Shown here: in pieces, positions 34,681 through 43,837 of the stretch | How the letters are laid out: every line of letters starts with the position of its first letter | How positions within the stretch are numbered: position 1 is the first letter of the stretch | The notes under the pieces: generated by a model | Database searches by the model: none | What the model saw: only the letters and a program-made list of their open reading frames with translations | What the model was told of the DNA's origin: nothing | Program-made: the position numbers and the translations under genes | DNA from: JAJFJD01 sp965228695 | GTDB lineage: Bacteria > Pseudomonadota > Alphaproteobacteria > UBA8366 | Assembly: GCA_965228695.1 (NCBI GenBank) | Contig: CBDDIB010000001.1 | Span: 124,001-188,000 of the forward strand | Direction: 5' to 3' | DNA length: 64,000 nucleotides

Positions 34681-35436
34681 TCACCGCGTCTGCTTGACCA
34701 TGTCCGCCGCGGCGGCGCCGAGGATGCGGTAATCCACCGACAGCGTCACCAAGTCGAAACCGGTTTTCAGCATCTTCTTGGCGTATTCGGACGAGGCGCA
34801 ATGGATACCCGCATTCACGCCGTGCTTCTTGGCTTGGCGCAGGATGCGTTTGATCTCTTTCACGACGACCGGATCGGTCTGGTCCAGCTTCGGAATCTTG
34901 CCGAGCGCCAAACCCAGGTCCGACGGCCCGACATAGACGGCGTCGAGCCCCGGCACCGACAGGATGTCGTCGAGATTGGCGAGGCCGTCCTCGGTCTCGA
35001 TCATGCCGATCGCCAGAACGGTCGCGTTCGCCTTGGCGGCGTAGTCGTCGCCGCCATACATGGAGGCCCGCGCCGGTCCGAAGCTGCGCTGTCCCTTCGG
35101 CGGATACCGGCAGGCGGCGACCAGGCGTTCCGCGTCTTCCTTGTTGTTGATCATCGGGCAGATGATGCCGTAGCAGCCGGCGTCCAGCATCTTCATGATG
35201 ATGCCCTCTTCCAGCCAGGGCACGCGCGCCATCGGCGTCGCCTTGGTGGTGCTGATCGCCTGCAGCATGGGGACGGCGGTGTCGTAGTGAACGATGCCGT
35301 GCTGCAGGTCGACGGTAACCGAATCGAATCCCTGATGGGCCATCACCTCGGCCGCGAAGCTGCTGGGAATCGAACACCAACCGTTGACGACCCCTTTTTT
35401 GCCCCGCCACATCCGGCGGACATTATTTGCGCGCAT
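34681..35436 (-). CDS. HpcH/HpaI family aldolase
   Basis: A 251-residue class II (metal-dependent) pyruvate-type aldolase. Catalytic and metal residues align with HpaI: His46 (DLQHG), Arg71, Glu147 (MIETEDGLAN) and Asp173 (GPSDLG). Such enzymes cleave 4-hydroxy-2-oxo acids to pyruvate and an aldehyde. GGGAGGAA precedes the ATG. It lies 46 nt after the 2-hydroxyacid dehydrogenase gene and is probably in one operon with it. The expected product, pyruvate or a related unit, fits a role at the end of an organic-acid pathway. Confidence 0.9.
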   Translation of the reverse strand: MRANNVRRMWRGKKGVVNGWCSIPSSFAAEVMAHQGFDSVTVDLQHGIVHYDTAVPMLQAISTTKATPMARVPWLEEGIIMKMLDAGCYGIICPMINNKEDAERLVAACRYPPKGQRSFGPARASMYGGDDYAAKANATVLAIGMIETEDGLANLDDILSVPGLDAVYVGPSDLGLALGKIPKLDQTDPVVVKEIKRILRQAKKHGVNAGIHCASSEYAKKMLKTGFDLVTLSVDYRILGAAAADMVKQTR

Positions 35437-35482
35437 AAATTCCTCCCTGAAGATTTAGTAATTTGATTGGAACAAATGTCGG

Positions 35483-36469
35483 TTAGCCGCGATCCAGAAC
35501 TTCGCGGTTGATCACCAAGTCCGGATTCAACGTCTCATCGATAGCGTCCAAGACATTCTGGACACAGACCATACCCATCCGCAATGCGGCCTCCCCGCTC
35601 GTGCCTCCCATATGCGGTGACACTATCAGATTGTCGAGGGCAAATAACGGATTATCCGGCGTCGGCGGTTCCACCGAAAAAACGTCGAGGCCGGCCCCGA
35701 GAAGCCGGTCGTTCTTTAGCGCGTCCAGCAAAGCGGTTTCGTCGACGATACCCCCGCGCGCGCAATTGACGAGAATCGCCGTCGGCTTCATCCGCGCCAT
35801 CTCCGCAGCGCCGATCATGCCAACGGTTTCCTCATTCTTCGGCGTATGCACGGTCAAATAGTCGAGATCCGGCAGCACGGAACGGAAATCCTCGACCGGT
35901 GTACACCCCGCATCGGTGATGAGCTTCTGATCGACATACGGATCGCAAACCCGAACATCCATCTCGAACGCCCGGCAGCGCGCCGCGACGCGCCGGCCGA
36001 TGCGGCCGTACCCGATGATGAGCAGCGTTTTCTGCCACAGCTCGGTCATGTTGAAACCGTTCTTGAACTCCCAGTTACCGCTGCGGACCGCATTGTCATG
36101 TTGCCGCCCGCGCTTGGCCAACTCCAACATCATGAAGATGGTCAATTCGGCCACATTCACCGCATTCGCGTCACCGACAACGGTGAGGGCGGCCCCACGC
36201 ACGTTCATTGCCGGAATGTCGACATTGTCGTACCCGACACCGAACCGAGAGACGACCTTGAGCTTCGGCGCGGCCTCGATGATTTCGGCGGTAACCTTTG
36301 CGCCGCGCAAAGTGGCCCCGCTCGCGTCGGCGAAGGCGTCCAACAATGCCTCCCTTGAAAAGTCGGAAACATGTTGGACGACGACATCATTTCGGGCGGC
36401 GAACAGGGCGAGTGCGGCGTCCGGCAACGGCCCGATCACGAGGACCTTATGGCGATTTTCATTTTTCAT
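35483..36469 (-). CDS. D-isomer-specific 2-hydroxyacid dehydrogenase
   Basis: A 328-residue NAD-dependent dehydrogenase of the SerA/hydroxypyruvate-reductase group. The dinucleotide motif GYGRIG is at residues 153-158, and the catalytic Arg238 (NCARGG), Glu267 (SVEPP) and His286 (SPHMGG) are present. There is no ACT domain, so it is not full-length SerA. It heads a leftward pair with the HpcH/HpaI aldolase and is divergent from the TAXI-TRAP operon, suggesting it interconverts a 2-oxo and 2-hydroxy acid in the same pathway. Confidence 0.9.
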   Translation of the reverse strand: MKNENRHKVLVIGPLPDAALALFAARNDVVVQHVSDFSREALLDAFADASGATLRGAKVTAEIIEAAPKLKVVSRFGVGYDNVDIPAMNVRGAALTVVGDANAVNVAELTIFMMLELAKRGRQHDNAVRSGNWEFKNGFNMTELWQKTLLIIGYGRIGRRVAARCRAFEMDVRVCDPYVDQKLITDAGCTPVEDFRSVLPDLDYLTVHTPKNEETVGMIGAAEMARMKPTAILVNCARGGIVDETALLDALKNDRLLGAGLDVFSVEPPTPDNPLFALDNLIVSPHMGGTSGEAALRMGMVCVQNVLDAIDETLNPDLVINREVLDRG

Positions 36470-36707
36470 GGATCATGGATGGATCGGTTAGATCCCCGTC
36501 CTGGTGTTTTGTCGAGCGCCCTTTGCTTTTCCGATGACGGCCAACAAAAAACAACCGTCAGTTAGGTAATCCTTGCGCTATCCCGAAAAGGCATAGCAAA
36601 ATACTTTGCGTAAAGGCAAACCTATCGACGCTTACCGCGTGGCAATCATCGACAAACCGCGAACGCGATTGCTCAACGCACATCATGAAAACCAGGGAGA
36701 AACATCC

Positions 36708-37649
36708 ATGCGAAGCTGCTTGAAACTTGGCATTGCCGCGATCGCCCTAACCGGACTCGCCGCAACGGCCTCGGCCAAGGACATCACCTTCATGACCGGC
36801 CCAGCCGGGGGAACGTGGTTCCCGCTTGGCGGCGCGACAAAACAGTTCCTCGAGAAAGACATTGACGGCCTGAACGTAACGATCCGTCCCGGCGCCGGCC
36901 TGCTGAACGTGAAAGGTATCGCCACCGGCAAGGCGCATATCGCCTGGGGCAACGTGATTTCGACCGTCGACGCCCTGCAAGGCAAAGCTCCCTTCAAGAA
37001 AAAACACAGTGGCCTGTGCAACATCGGTGCGCTGTATATGCAGTATGCGCAGGTGCCGGTCACGGACATGTCCGTGAACACCATCGGCGACTTGAAAGGC
37101 AAGCGGTTGGCCACCCTGCCGCGCGGCAACACCACCGAGGTGGCGACGCAAATGCTGCTGGGCACGAACGGCATGACCTACAAGGACCTCAGCAAGGTCA
37201 ATTTCGCGTCGATCACCGACCAGATCAACATGATGAAAGACGGCCAGATCGACGGCCTGGCGGTCCTGACGTCGATTCCGAGCGGCGCCCTAATGGACCT
37301 CTCGTCATCGCGTAAGGTTCGCTTCCTTCCGTTGACCGATACCGAGTTCGCCAACCTGCGGAAACGTAACCCAGGGTGGGTGCGCGCAGTCATTCCCGCC
37401 GGCTCCTATCCCGGCGTGGACAAGGACGTGAAGACCGCGAGTTTCCCGATGCACTTCATGGCGAACTGCTCGGCGATCGACGAAGACCTGGGCTACAAGA
37501 TCACCAAATCCTTCGCCACGAACATCAAGGAATTGGGCGCGGTCAAAAAGGGTCTCGAGAAACACACTCTCAAGGACCTGACGATCGACATCGGCGTGCC
37601 GTTCCATCCGGGCGCGATCAAGTATTACAAAGAAGTAGGGGCCATGTAG
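36708..37649 (+). CDS. TAXI family TRAP transporter solute-binding protein
   Basis: A 313-residue periplasmic protein of the TRAP-associated extracytoplasmic immunogenic (TAXI) family. The signal peptide MRSCLKLGIAAIALTGLAA ends at ATASA, and the mature protein begins KDITFMTGPAGGTWFPLGGA, the TAXI hallmark. The ATG at 36708 follows AGGGAGAA; the open frame starts earlier without such a signal. It precedes the fused permease by 169 nt, with a strong hairpin in between. The ligand is unknown, probably an organic anion. Confidence 0.9.
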   Translation: MRSCLKLGIAAIALTGLAATASAKDITFMTGPAGGTWFPLGGATKQFLEKDIDGLNVTIRPGAGLLNVKGIATGKAHIAWGNVISTVDALQGKAPFKKKHSGLCNIGALYMQYAQVPVTDMSVNTIGDLKGKRLATLPRGNTTEVATQMLLGTNGMTYKDLSKVNFASITDQINMMKDGQIDGLAVLTSIPSGALMDLSSSRKVRFLPLTDTEFANLRKRNPGWVRAVIPAGSYPGVDKDVKTASFPMHFMANCSAIDEDLGYKITKSFATNIKELGAVKKGLEKHTLKDLTIDIGVPFHPGAIKYYKEVGAM

Positions 37650-37692
37650 TCACCGGAGGGTTTCCTTCCGGGTTATCTACCGGTCGATGGCG

Positions 37693-37719
37693 GCCGGCGC
37701 GACAAGGTTCCGCGCCGGC
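37693..37719 (+). other. strong intercistronic hairpin after the TAXI binding-protein gene
   Basis: A 9-bp perfect GC stem (37693-37701 with 37711-37719) encloses a 9-nt loop, between the binding-protein stop and the permease start. There is no long T run, so it may stabilise the upstream mRNA or terminate only part of the transcripts. Confidence 0.6.
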
Positions 37720-37818
37720 GGCCGTTTCCTACCAGCCGCCCAGCGCATCGAAACCACGCCCGTCGTCGCGCTGACCCATTAAGAGTGTTTGCGACGCGCT
37801 AAGCGTTTGCGGGGTCCC

Positions 37819-39690
37819 ATGACGAAGACCATCAGTCCCATGACGGTTCTTATTTCCATCGTGTCGCTTGGGATGGCGGCCTATCACTTCTACGTCGTAC
37901 TGGTCGGCGCGCCGACCATATTCTTCTTCCGCGGCAGTCATCTTCTATTCGCGCTCGTCCTGTCGTTTTTGTATTACCAGTCGGTCAAACCGCGGCCCGA
38001 GGGCGAACCACCGTCGACCATAGACCGCCTTCTGACGGTCACTTTCATCGGCCTATCGATCGGATCGATCGGGTACTTGTTCGTAGAGCACGACTACATT
38101 CTTGACCGCTACGCCTATGTAGACGATCTGCGCACGATCGACCTATTCTTCGGCACCGCCTTGATCGTTGTTGTGTTGGAATCGACACGCCGGATCATCG
38201 GTCTCGCACTGCCGATCACCGCGCTTGTCTTCCTGGCCTACGGTATTTTCGTCGCCGGCCTGCGCAGCGGCGAGGTCATCGATCAAATGTATCTCACGCC
38301 GGAGGGTATCTTCGGCATCCCGATCAATGTTTCCGCGACGTATATGGTGCTCTTCATCCTGTTCGGATCCTTCGTCGAACGCTCGGGCACCGGGATACTG
38401 TTCAAGGATTTCGCCCTCGCCCTAGCGGGATCTTCCGCCGGCGGACCCGCGAAAGTCGCCTGCATGACGAGCGCCATGTTCGGCACCATTTCCGGCAGTT
38501 CGACCGCCAACGTCCTGACCACCGGCAGTTTCACGATCCCGATGATGAAGCAGATCGGCTATCGACCGGCCTTTGCCGGTGCGGTCGAAGCGGTCGCATC
38601 GACCGGTGGCCAGATCATGCCCCCCATCATGGGAGCCGCCGCGTTCGTGATGGCGGAATTCATGGCCGTAAGCTACCTCACGGTGGTCAGCATCGCGATC
38701 CTGCCCGCCTGTCTGTATTTCGTCGCGGTCTTTTTCGCGGTCCATTTCGAAGCCAAGCGCACCGGCCTGAAAGGCCTACCGAAACCTGACTTGCCGCGCC
38801 TCGGCGCCGTATTGCGCGAGCGGGGACACCAGTTCCTGCCGTTGATCATCATCGTCGGTGTTTTGATGTCCGGCTTCAGCGCGCCTTACGCCGCATTCTG
38901 GGGCCTGTTGTCCGTTCCCGCGACCATGCTGCTGAAGGCCAACACCCGGCGCGAGCTAACGCTCCTGATGGTGCACGACGCCATTATCAATGGCATCAAG
39001 AACTCGCTTCCGGTCGCGGCCGCCTGCGCCTGCGCCGGCATCGTGATCGGCATTATCCAGCAAACCGGTCTCGGCGTAGAATTCACCGAGGTCGTCATCA
39101 ACCTTTCGCAAGACACCAAGATCCTGGCCCTGATCCTGACGGCCATCGCCGGGATCATTTTGGGCATGGGCCTGCCGACGACGCCGGCCTATATCGTGCA
39201 GGTAGCCCTTCTCGTCCCGGCGTTGACCAAGCTCGGCATCCAGATGGAGGCCGCGCATATGTTCGCCTTCTACTTCGCGATCCTGTCGGTCATCACGCCG
39301 CCGGTCGCAATCTCGCTTTACGCGGCCAACGGTCTTTCCGGCGCGGGCCTTTGGGAGTCGGGCATCGCCGCGGTCAAGCTGGCGGCGACGGGATATATCA
39401 TCCCCTTCATGTTCGTCTACGGGCCTTCGCTACTGTTGATCGGTACGCCGGTGGAGATCATCACGACCTCCGTCACCGCCATCATCGGGGTCATCTGCCT
39501 AGCCGGATCACTGCATAGCTATCTGTTACGGCATGCATTGGTGCATGAGCGAATATTGCTGTTCGCCGCATCCATGGCGCTCATCGTGCCGGGCATTTAC
39601 ACCGACCTGGCCGGACTTGGTTTGTTGACCGCCGCTATCGCGAGCCAGCGCACATTGAAAAGGGACGTCGCCCCCCGCGGAGCCGATTGA
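37819..39690 (+). CDS. TRAP transporter fused permease (DctQ-DctM, TAXI type)
   Basis: A 623-residue, highly hydrophobic fused TRAP permease. The first part supplies the small-subunit helices; from about residue 100 on the DctM-like core has FGTISGSSTANVLTTGSFTIPMMK, GGQIMPPIMGAAAFVMAEF and LGMGLPTTPAYI. The last third carries the second DctM half (SVITPPVAISLYAANGLSG). ATG at 37819 is preferred over the TTG at 37789. It partners the TAXI binding protein and is followed by RraA. Confidence 0.9.
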   Translation: MTKTISPMTVLISIVSLGMAAYHFYVVLVGAPTIFFFRGSHLLFALVLSFLYYQSVKPRPEGEPPSTIDRLLTVTFIGLSIGSIGYLFVEHDYILDRYAYVDDLRTIDLFFGTALIVVVLESTRRIIGLALPITALVFLAYGIFVAGLRSGEVIDQMYLTPEGIFGIPINVSATYMVLFILFGSFVERSGTGILFKDFALALAGSSAGGPAKVACMTSAMFGTISGSSTANVLTTGSFTIPMMKQIGYRPAFAGAVEAVASTGGQIMPPIMGAAAFVMAEFMAVSYLTVVSIAILPACLYFVAVFFAVHFEAKRTGLKGLPKPDLPRLGAVLRERGHQFLPLIIIVGVLMSGFSAPYAAFWGLLSVPATMLLKANTRRELTLLMVHDAIINGIKNSLPVAAACACAGIVIGIIQQTGLGVEFTEVVINLSQDTKILALILTAIAGIILGMGLPTTPAYIVQVALLVPALTKLGIQMEAAHMFAFYFAILSVITPPVAISLYAANGLSGAGLWESGIAAVKLAATGYIIPFMFVYGPSLLLIGTPVEIITTSVTAIIGVICLAGSLHSYLLRHALVHERILLFAASMALIVPGIYTDLAGLGLLTAAIASQRTLKRDVAPRGAD

Positions 39691-39814
39691 CCGGGCACGG
39701 TGATTCCGATTTGCGTTCGATCGTGCTTGCGGCACATTATCGGCGCGTTGTGACCGCGACTCCCCGGCCGGCGTGGCGGCACCACGATCCATACCTTTGC
39801 AAGGAACGAAACCA

Positions 39815-40522
39815 ATGACCGACACGCCCCTGGACTCCGCGCTGCTCGACACGTTGCGCAAGTACGACACGCCGACGATCTGCAACGGGCTCGAAATCGT
39901 GGCGCCCGAGCGCCGCGCGACCGGGTTCACGACATCGCAGATGGTGTCCTGCAACCCGTCGCTACCGCCAATCGTCGGCTATGCGCGCACTTGTCTGATC
40001 CGCGCCGTCGATGCGCCGACAATGTCGCCGCAGGAAACCAAGGAAAAGCGGCTTGGATATTACGAATATGTGGCGTCGGGCGACGGACCGACGATTCCCG
40101 TGATCCAGGATATCGACCCGGTTCCCGGCTTCGGCGCATTCTGGGGCGAAGTGCAGACCAACGTGCATAAGGCGCTCGGCTGCCCCGGCGCGGTGACCAA
40201 TGGGTCGATCCGCGACCTCGACGCGCTCGCCGAAGGATTCCATCTGATCGGCGGCGAAGTGGGACCGAGCCATGCGCATGTGCATGTCGTCGAATTCGGC
40301 ACGCATGTGAATCTGTTCGGCATGGCGGTAAAGCACGGCGATCTGATTCATGCGGACCATCACGGCGCGGTCGTCATCCCGCATGCGGTGGCCAACGACC
40401 TGCCGGCCGCGATCACGGTGATCGAGAAAAAAGAGAGCTTCATCCTGGAGGCCGCGCGCAGCGGCAGCTTCACCGTCGACGCGCTGCGCAAGGCCATGGC
40501 GGACGGCGAGGACATTCATTAG
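39815..40522 (+). CDS. RraA family protein (oxaloacetate decarboxylase/aldolase-like)
   Basis: A 235-residue protein of the RraA/HMG-CHA aldolase fold. The metal/substrate motif with Arg133-Asp134 (NGSIRDLDAL) and the later ADHHGAVVIP loop match members that decarboxylate oxaloacetate or cleave 4-hydroxy-4-carboxy-2-oxoadipate. True RNase E regulators have the same fold, but the catabolic context and the arginine-aspartate pair favour an enzyme. AAGGAAC precedes the ATG. It follows the TAXI-TRAP permease by 124 nt and may give pyruvate from the imported acid. Confidence 0.85.
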   Translation: MTDTPLDSALLDTLRKYDTPTICNGLEIVAPERRATGFTTSQMVSCNPSLPPIVGYARTCLIRAVDAPTMSPQETKEKRLGYYEYVASGDGPTIPVIQDIDPVPGFGAFWGEVQTNVHKALGCPGAVTNGSIRDLDALAEGFHLIGGEVGPSHAHVHVVEFGTHVNLFGMAVKHGDLIHADHHGAVVIPHAVANDLPAAITVIEKKESFILEAARSGSFTVDALRKAMADGEDIH

Positions 40523-40546
40523 AGACATCGCGCTCGGTCAGAAACA

Positions 40547-41911
40547 TCAATCCAGCAGCTTGTTGGGCAGCCACATGGCGATGTCCGGGAAGGCCATCAC
40601 CGCGGCGAGCCCGATGAGCTGTAGGATCACGAACGGGATGATGCCGCGATAGACCTGGATCATCCTGAGACCGGCCGGCGCGACCCCCTTCATATAGAAC
40701 AGCGCGAATCCGAAGGGTGGCGTCAGGAAGGACGTCTGCAGATTGACCGCGAGCAGAATCGCGAACCAATACACGATATCCTTCTTCATGATGTGATCGC
40801 CGAAGTCCAGCAGCTCGATGATCGGCGTGAACACCGGCAAGACGATCAGCGTGATCTCGATCCAGTCGAAGAAAAACCCGAGGATGAAGACCAACAGCAT
40901 CAGGGCGAACAGGATGCCCCAGGAACCCAGTTCCGCGGCCTCCACCGTGCCGATCACCACGTCGTCCCCGCCGAGCGCGCGGAAGACGTAAGAGAAAGCG
41001 GTCGCGCACAGGAAGATCATGAACAGCATGCCGCCGGTCAGCGCGCTGCGCTCAACGACATCCTTCAGAACCGGTAGCGACAGTTTGCGGCGTAACAGGG
41101 CGAGCACGGTCGCTCCCGCCGCCCCGACGCCGGCCGCTTCGGTCGGCGTTGCCCAGCCGAACAGGATCGAGCCCAGCACCAGAAAGATCAAAAAGACCGG
41201 CGGGATGAAACTGCGCACGACAAGCAGCAGGAGTTGCCCTACTGAATCCGGCCCGACATCACTCGCCAACGGCGGGGCGATACTGGGTTTGATGCGGCTG
41301 ATCGTGAAGATGTAAACGAAATACATCCCCGACAGCATCAGGCCCGGCAACAGCGCCGCAACGAACAGGTTGCCGACCGACCGTGCAAGCAAATCGGCCA
41401 TCACGACCAGCATGATGCTGGGCGGAATCAAGATACCCAACGTGCCGGACGCCGCGATCGTGCCGCTGGACAATTCGTTGCTGTAATTCTGCTGCATCAT
41501 CACCGGCAGCGCCAGCAGCGTCATCATGACGACGGACGCGCCGATGATCCCGGTCGTCGCGGCCATGATCGTGCCCATCACCGTCACCGACAGCGCGAGC
41601 CCGCCGGGCACCCGCCGCAACAACACCTGCAGGCAGTGCAGCAGGTCGGTCGCTACGCCGCTTTTTTCCAGCATGGTGCCCATGAAGATGAACATGGGGA
41701 TCGCGGTGAGGATCAAATTCTCGGCGATGCCGCCCCAGATGCGCGGCAACAGATTGAACAGCTGCAGCGGCACGAAAACGTCGTAGGCCATGCCGAGCGT
41801 GGCGAAACCCAACGCCACGCCGCCGAGCACGAAGGCGACGGGATACCCGCTGAACAGCAGGATGCCCAAAGCGCCGAACATGAGAACCGGCAGAAGGTCG
41901 ACGATGTCCAT
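40547..41911 (-). CDS. dctM: TRAP transporter large permease, DctM type
   Basis: A 454-residue membrane protein of the DctM family. Recognisable blocks are LLFSGYPVAFVLGGVAL at the start, AIPMFIFMGTMLEKSG, GTIAASGTLGILIPPSIMLVVMADL and, near the end, LTPPFGFALFYMKGVAP. The ATG at 41911 overlaps the dctQ stop (TGATG), so the two are coupled. Last gene of a leftward dctP-dctQ-dctM operon, the third TRAP system in the window. Ends convergently 24 nt from rraA. Confidence 0.9.
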   Translation of the reverse strand: MDIVDLLPVLMFGALGILLFSGYPVAFVLGGVALGFATLGMAYDVFVPLQLFNLLPRIWGGIAENLILTAIPMFIFMGTMLEKSGVATDLLHCLQVLLRRVPGGLALSVTVMGTIMAATTGIIGASVVMMTLLALPVMMQQNYSNELSSGTIAASGTLGILIPPSIMLVVMADLLARSVGNLFVAALLPGLMLSGMYFVYIFTISRIKPSIAPPLASDVGPDSVGQLLLLVVRSFIPPVFLIFLVLGSILFGWATPTEAAGVGAAGATVLALLRRKLSLPVLKDVVERSALTGGMLFMIFLCATAFSYVFRALGGDDVVIGTVEAAELGSWGILFALMLLVFILGFFFDWIEITLIVLPVFTPIIELLDFGDHIMKKDIVYWFAILLAVNLQTSFLTPPFGFALFYMKGVAPAGLRMIQVYRGIIPFVILQLIGLAAVMAFPDIAMWLPNKLLD

Positions 41912-42531
41912 CAACCGTCCCCGCGGGCGGGATCGGGTGCGCCGGGCCGAACCGCCGCCATGTCGGCCTTGTCGAGGGGCTGGGCTTCCTCCTGCTCGAT
42001 CTCGCTCACCCGCTCACGCAGATCCGGCGGGCCGAATAATTCGACGATCTTTCGAAGCAAAACCGCAACGCCCGACAGGAACAGCAATCCGAAACCGATC
42101 GGAATAGCGGACTTGATGATCCAACGATGGCTGAGACCGGTCGCCGAGGAAGACGCTTCGTTCTGGATGAAAGACCGGTGCGTGAAATCGATGCCGTAAT
42201 AGATGATCACGACGCAATAGGGCAGCAAAAATAGCAAAACGCCCAACAACTCAAGCCACCACTGCGTGCGTTTGCTCAACATGTTCCGCACTAGATCGAT
42301 ACGAACATGCGCATTGGCGAGATAGGCAAAGCCGAGGCAAAACGCAAACAAGACGGTGTGCAGATGCCACTCGAACTCCTGCAGCTTTGTCGAACCCAGG
42401 ACGAAGAAGCGGCGCGTCACCACGTCGAAGATCGTGACGGTGATCAGCAGGACCCCTGCCCATGCCGCCACCTTGCCGATGCGCGTGATCCAGCGATCGA
42501 GTAAATCGCTGAGGAGGACGAGATGTTTCAT
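41911..42531 (-). CDS. dctQ: TRAP transporter small permease, DctQ type
   Basis: A 206-residue membrane protein with four hydrophobic segments. LLITVTIFDVVTRR, FEWHLHTVLFAFCLGFAYLANAHVRIDLV and RIVEL-type cytoplasmic ends are typical of DctQ, including the H-V-R-I-D motif. The large size and charged C-terminal tail match the DctQ subclass that accompanies large DctM proteins with unusual binding proteins. It starts about 100 nt after dctP, with a hairpin between. Confidence 0.88.
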   Translation of the reverse strand: MKHLVLLSDLLDRWITRIGKVAAWAGVLLITVTIFDVVTRRFFVLGSTKLQEFEWHLHTVLFAFCLGFAYLANAHVRIDLVRNMLSKRTQWWLELLGVLLFLLPYCVVIIYYGIDFTHRSFIQNEASSSATGLSHRWIIKSAIPIGFGLLFLSGVAVLLRKIVELFGPPDLRERVSEIEQEEAQPLDKADMAAVRPGAPDPARGDG

Positions 42532-42564
42532 AAGAATGCCCGCAAACCATGCTTGGGCGAAAGG

Positions 42565-42592
42565 CGACGGGACCCGATGTCGGACCCCGTCG
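42565..42592 (-). other. intercistronic hairpin between dctP and dctQ
   Basis: A 7-bp perfect outer stem (42565-42571 with 42586-42592) encloses CCGA/TCGG pairing in the interior. It lies in the dctP-dctQ gap and could raise dctP message relative to the permease genes. Confidence 0.55.
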
Positions 42593-42632
42593 TTCTTTCG
42601 GTTATCGGCTTACGGTTCTTTCTTTACCGAAC

Positions 42633-43691
42633 TCAGAGATACCCAAGCTGTTTCCACACTTCGTATTCGCCGCGGAACTTGGCGAACGACGCCCAGACTT
42701 TCTTGAAGTCGGCATTGCTCGCGCTAAGCTCGCCGACGACTTCTTGCCAGGCCTTCTCCAGCTCAGCCAGAACTTCGGGCGGCCACCGATGGATCGTGAC
42801 GCCCTTGCTCTTTAACTCGGTAAGCGCCTTGCCTTGGATCGCCTCACCTTCAGCGAGACCTTCTCGGATGTTGTCGCCGCACGCGACTTCTAGCTGCGCC
42901 TTCTGAGTTTTCGACAGTTCTTTCCACTTCTTGTCGCTGATCATCAGGTCGAACAGCGTCGCCTGCTGATGCCAGCCGGGGAAGTAGTAGTGCTTGGCGA
43001 TTTGATAGAAACCAAGCTTCAAATCGATTGCCGGCATCGAAAATTCGGTCGCATCGATCGACCCGCGCTCGAGCGCCGGATAGATGTCGCCGCCGGCGAT
43101 CAACTGGGTTGAGACGCCGACCTTCTGCATTACTTTCGCGCCGAGACCGAAGAAGCGCATCTTCAGTCCCTTGAGGTCCGCAACCGATTTGATTTCCTTG
43201 CGGAACCAGCCGGATGCCTCCGGTGCAATGACGCCGCACATGATCGAATGGATATTGTGCTTGGCGTAGATATCCTTCATCAGCTTTTTGCCGCCGCCAT
43301 AATAGTACCAGGCGAGATACTCACCGGCGCGCGGACCGAACGGTACGGCGGAGAACATCGCCAAGGCGGGTTCCTTGCCGAACCAATAGCCCGGGGTAGA
43401 CCACGCGGCATCCAACGATCCGGATGAGATCGCGTCGAACATCTCGAGCGGCGGCACCAAAGCCTTCGGCTCGAAAAACTTCAGTTGAACACTGCCGCCG
43501 GAAATGAGCTGCACTTTTTTCGACAGGCTTTTGCCCAGACTGCCAAGCTGCACCAATTTCCCGGGGAAGGCGCTGCCCATGTTGAGGCGCACCTTCTTTT
43601 CGTCGGCGCTCACCGTGGTCGCCCCGACGCCGAGTGCAACCGTGCCGGCCACGGCGCCGACGGCCAATGATTTGAGGATGGCATGCTTCAT
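42633..43691 (-). CDS. dctP: TRAP transporter solute-binding protein, DctP type
   Basis: A 352-residue periplasmic binding protein. The signal peptide MKHAILKSLAVGAVAGTVAL...ADEKK is followed by KVRLNMGSAFPGKLVQLGSL. The family block GLKMRFFGLGAKVMQKVGVSTQLIAGGDIYPALERGSIDATEF contains the ligand-contacting arginine position and the A-L-E-R-G-x-I-D-A-x-E motif typical of the DctP subclass that binds 2-oxo and hydroxy acids. CAGGGAGAA precedes the ATG at 43691. First of the leftward dctPQM operon. Confidence 0.9.
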   Translation of the reverse strand: MKHAILKSLAVGAVAGTVALGVGATTVSADEKKVRLNMGSAFPGKLVQLGSLGKSLSKKVQLISGGSVQLKFFEPKALVPPLEMFDAISSGSLDAAWSTPGYWFGKEPALAMFSAVPFGPRAGEYLAWYYYGGGKKLMKDIYAKHNIHSIMCGVIAPEASGWFRKEIKSVADLKGLKMRFFGLGAKVMQKVGVSTQLIAGGDIYPALERGSIDATEFSMPAIDLKLGFYQIAKHYYFPGWHQQATLFDLMISDKKWKELSKTQKAQLEVACGDNIREGLAEGEAIQGKALTELKSKGVTIHRWPPEVLAELEKAWQEVVGELSASNADFKKVWASFAKFRGEYEVWKQLGYL

Positions 43692-43837
43692 GATCGTTTT
43701 CTCCCTGGTAACAACACATTTGTTTTGTTTGATCGATCTTGCCTGTCTTTGCGCGACATTACCATAGGCTGTTTCGCGCGGCGGATTTACGCAGCACGGT
43801 ACCGGGTCCGAACACCGCGTTTCGGGGTCGGCAACAT

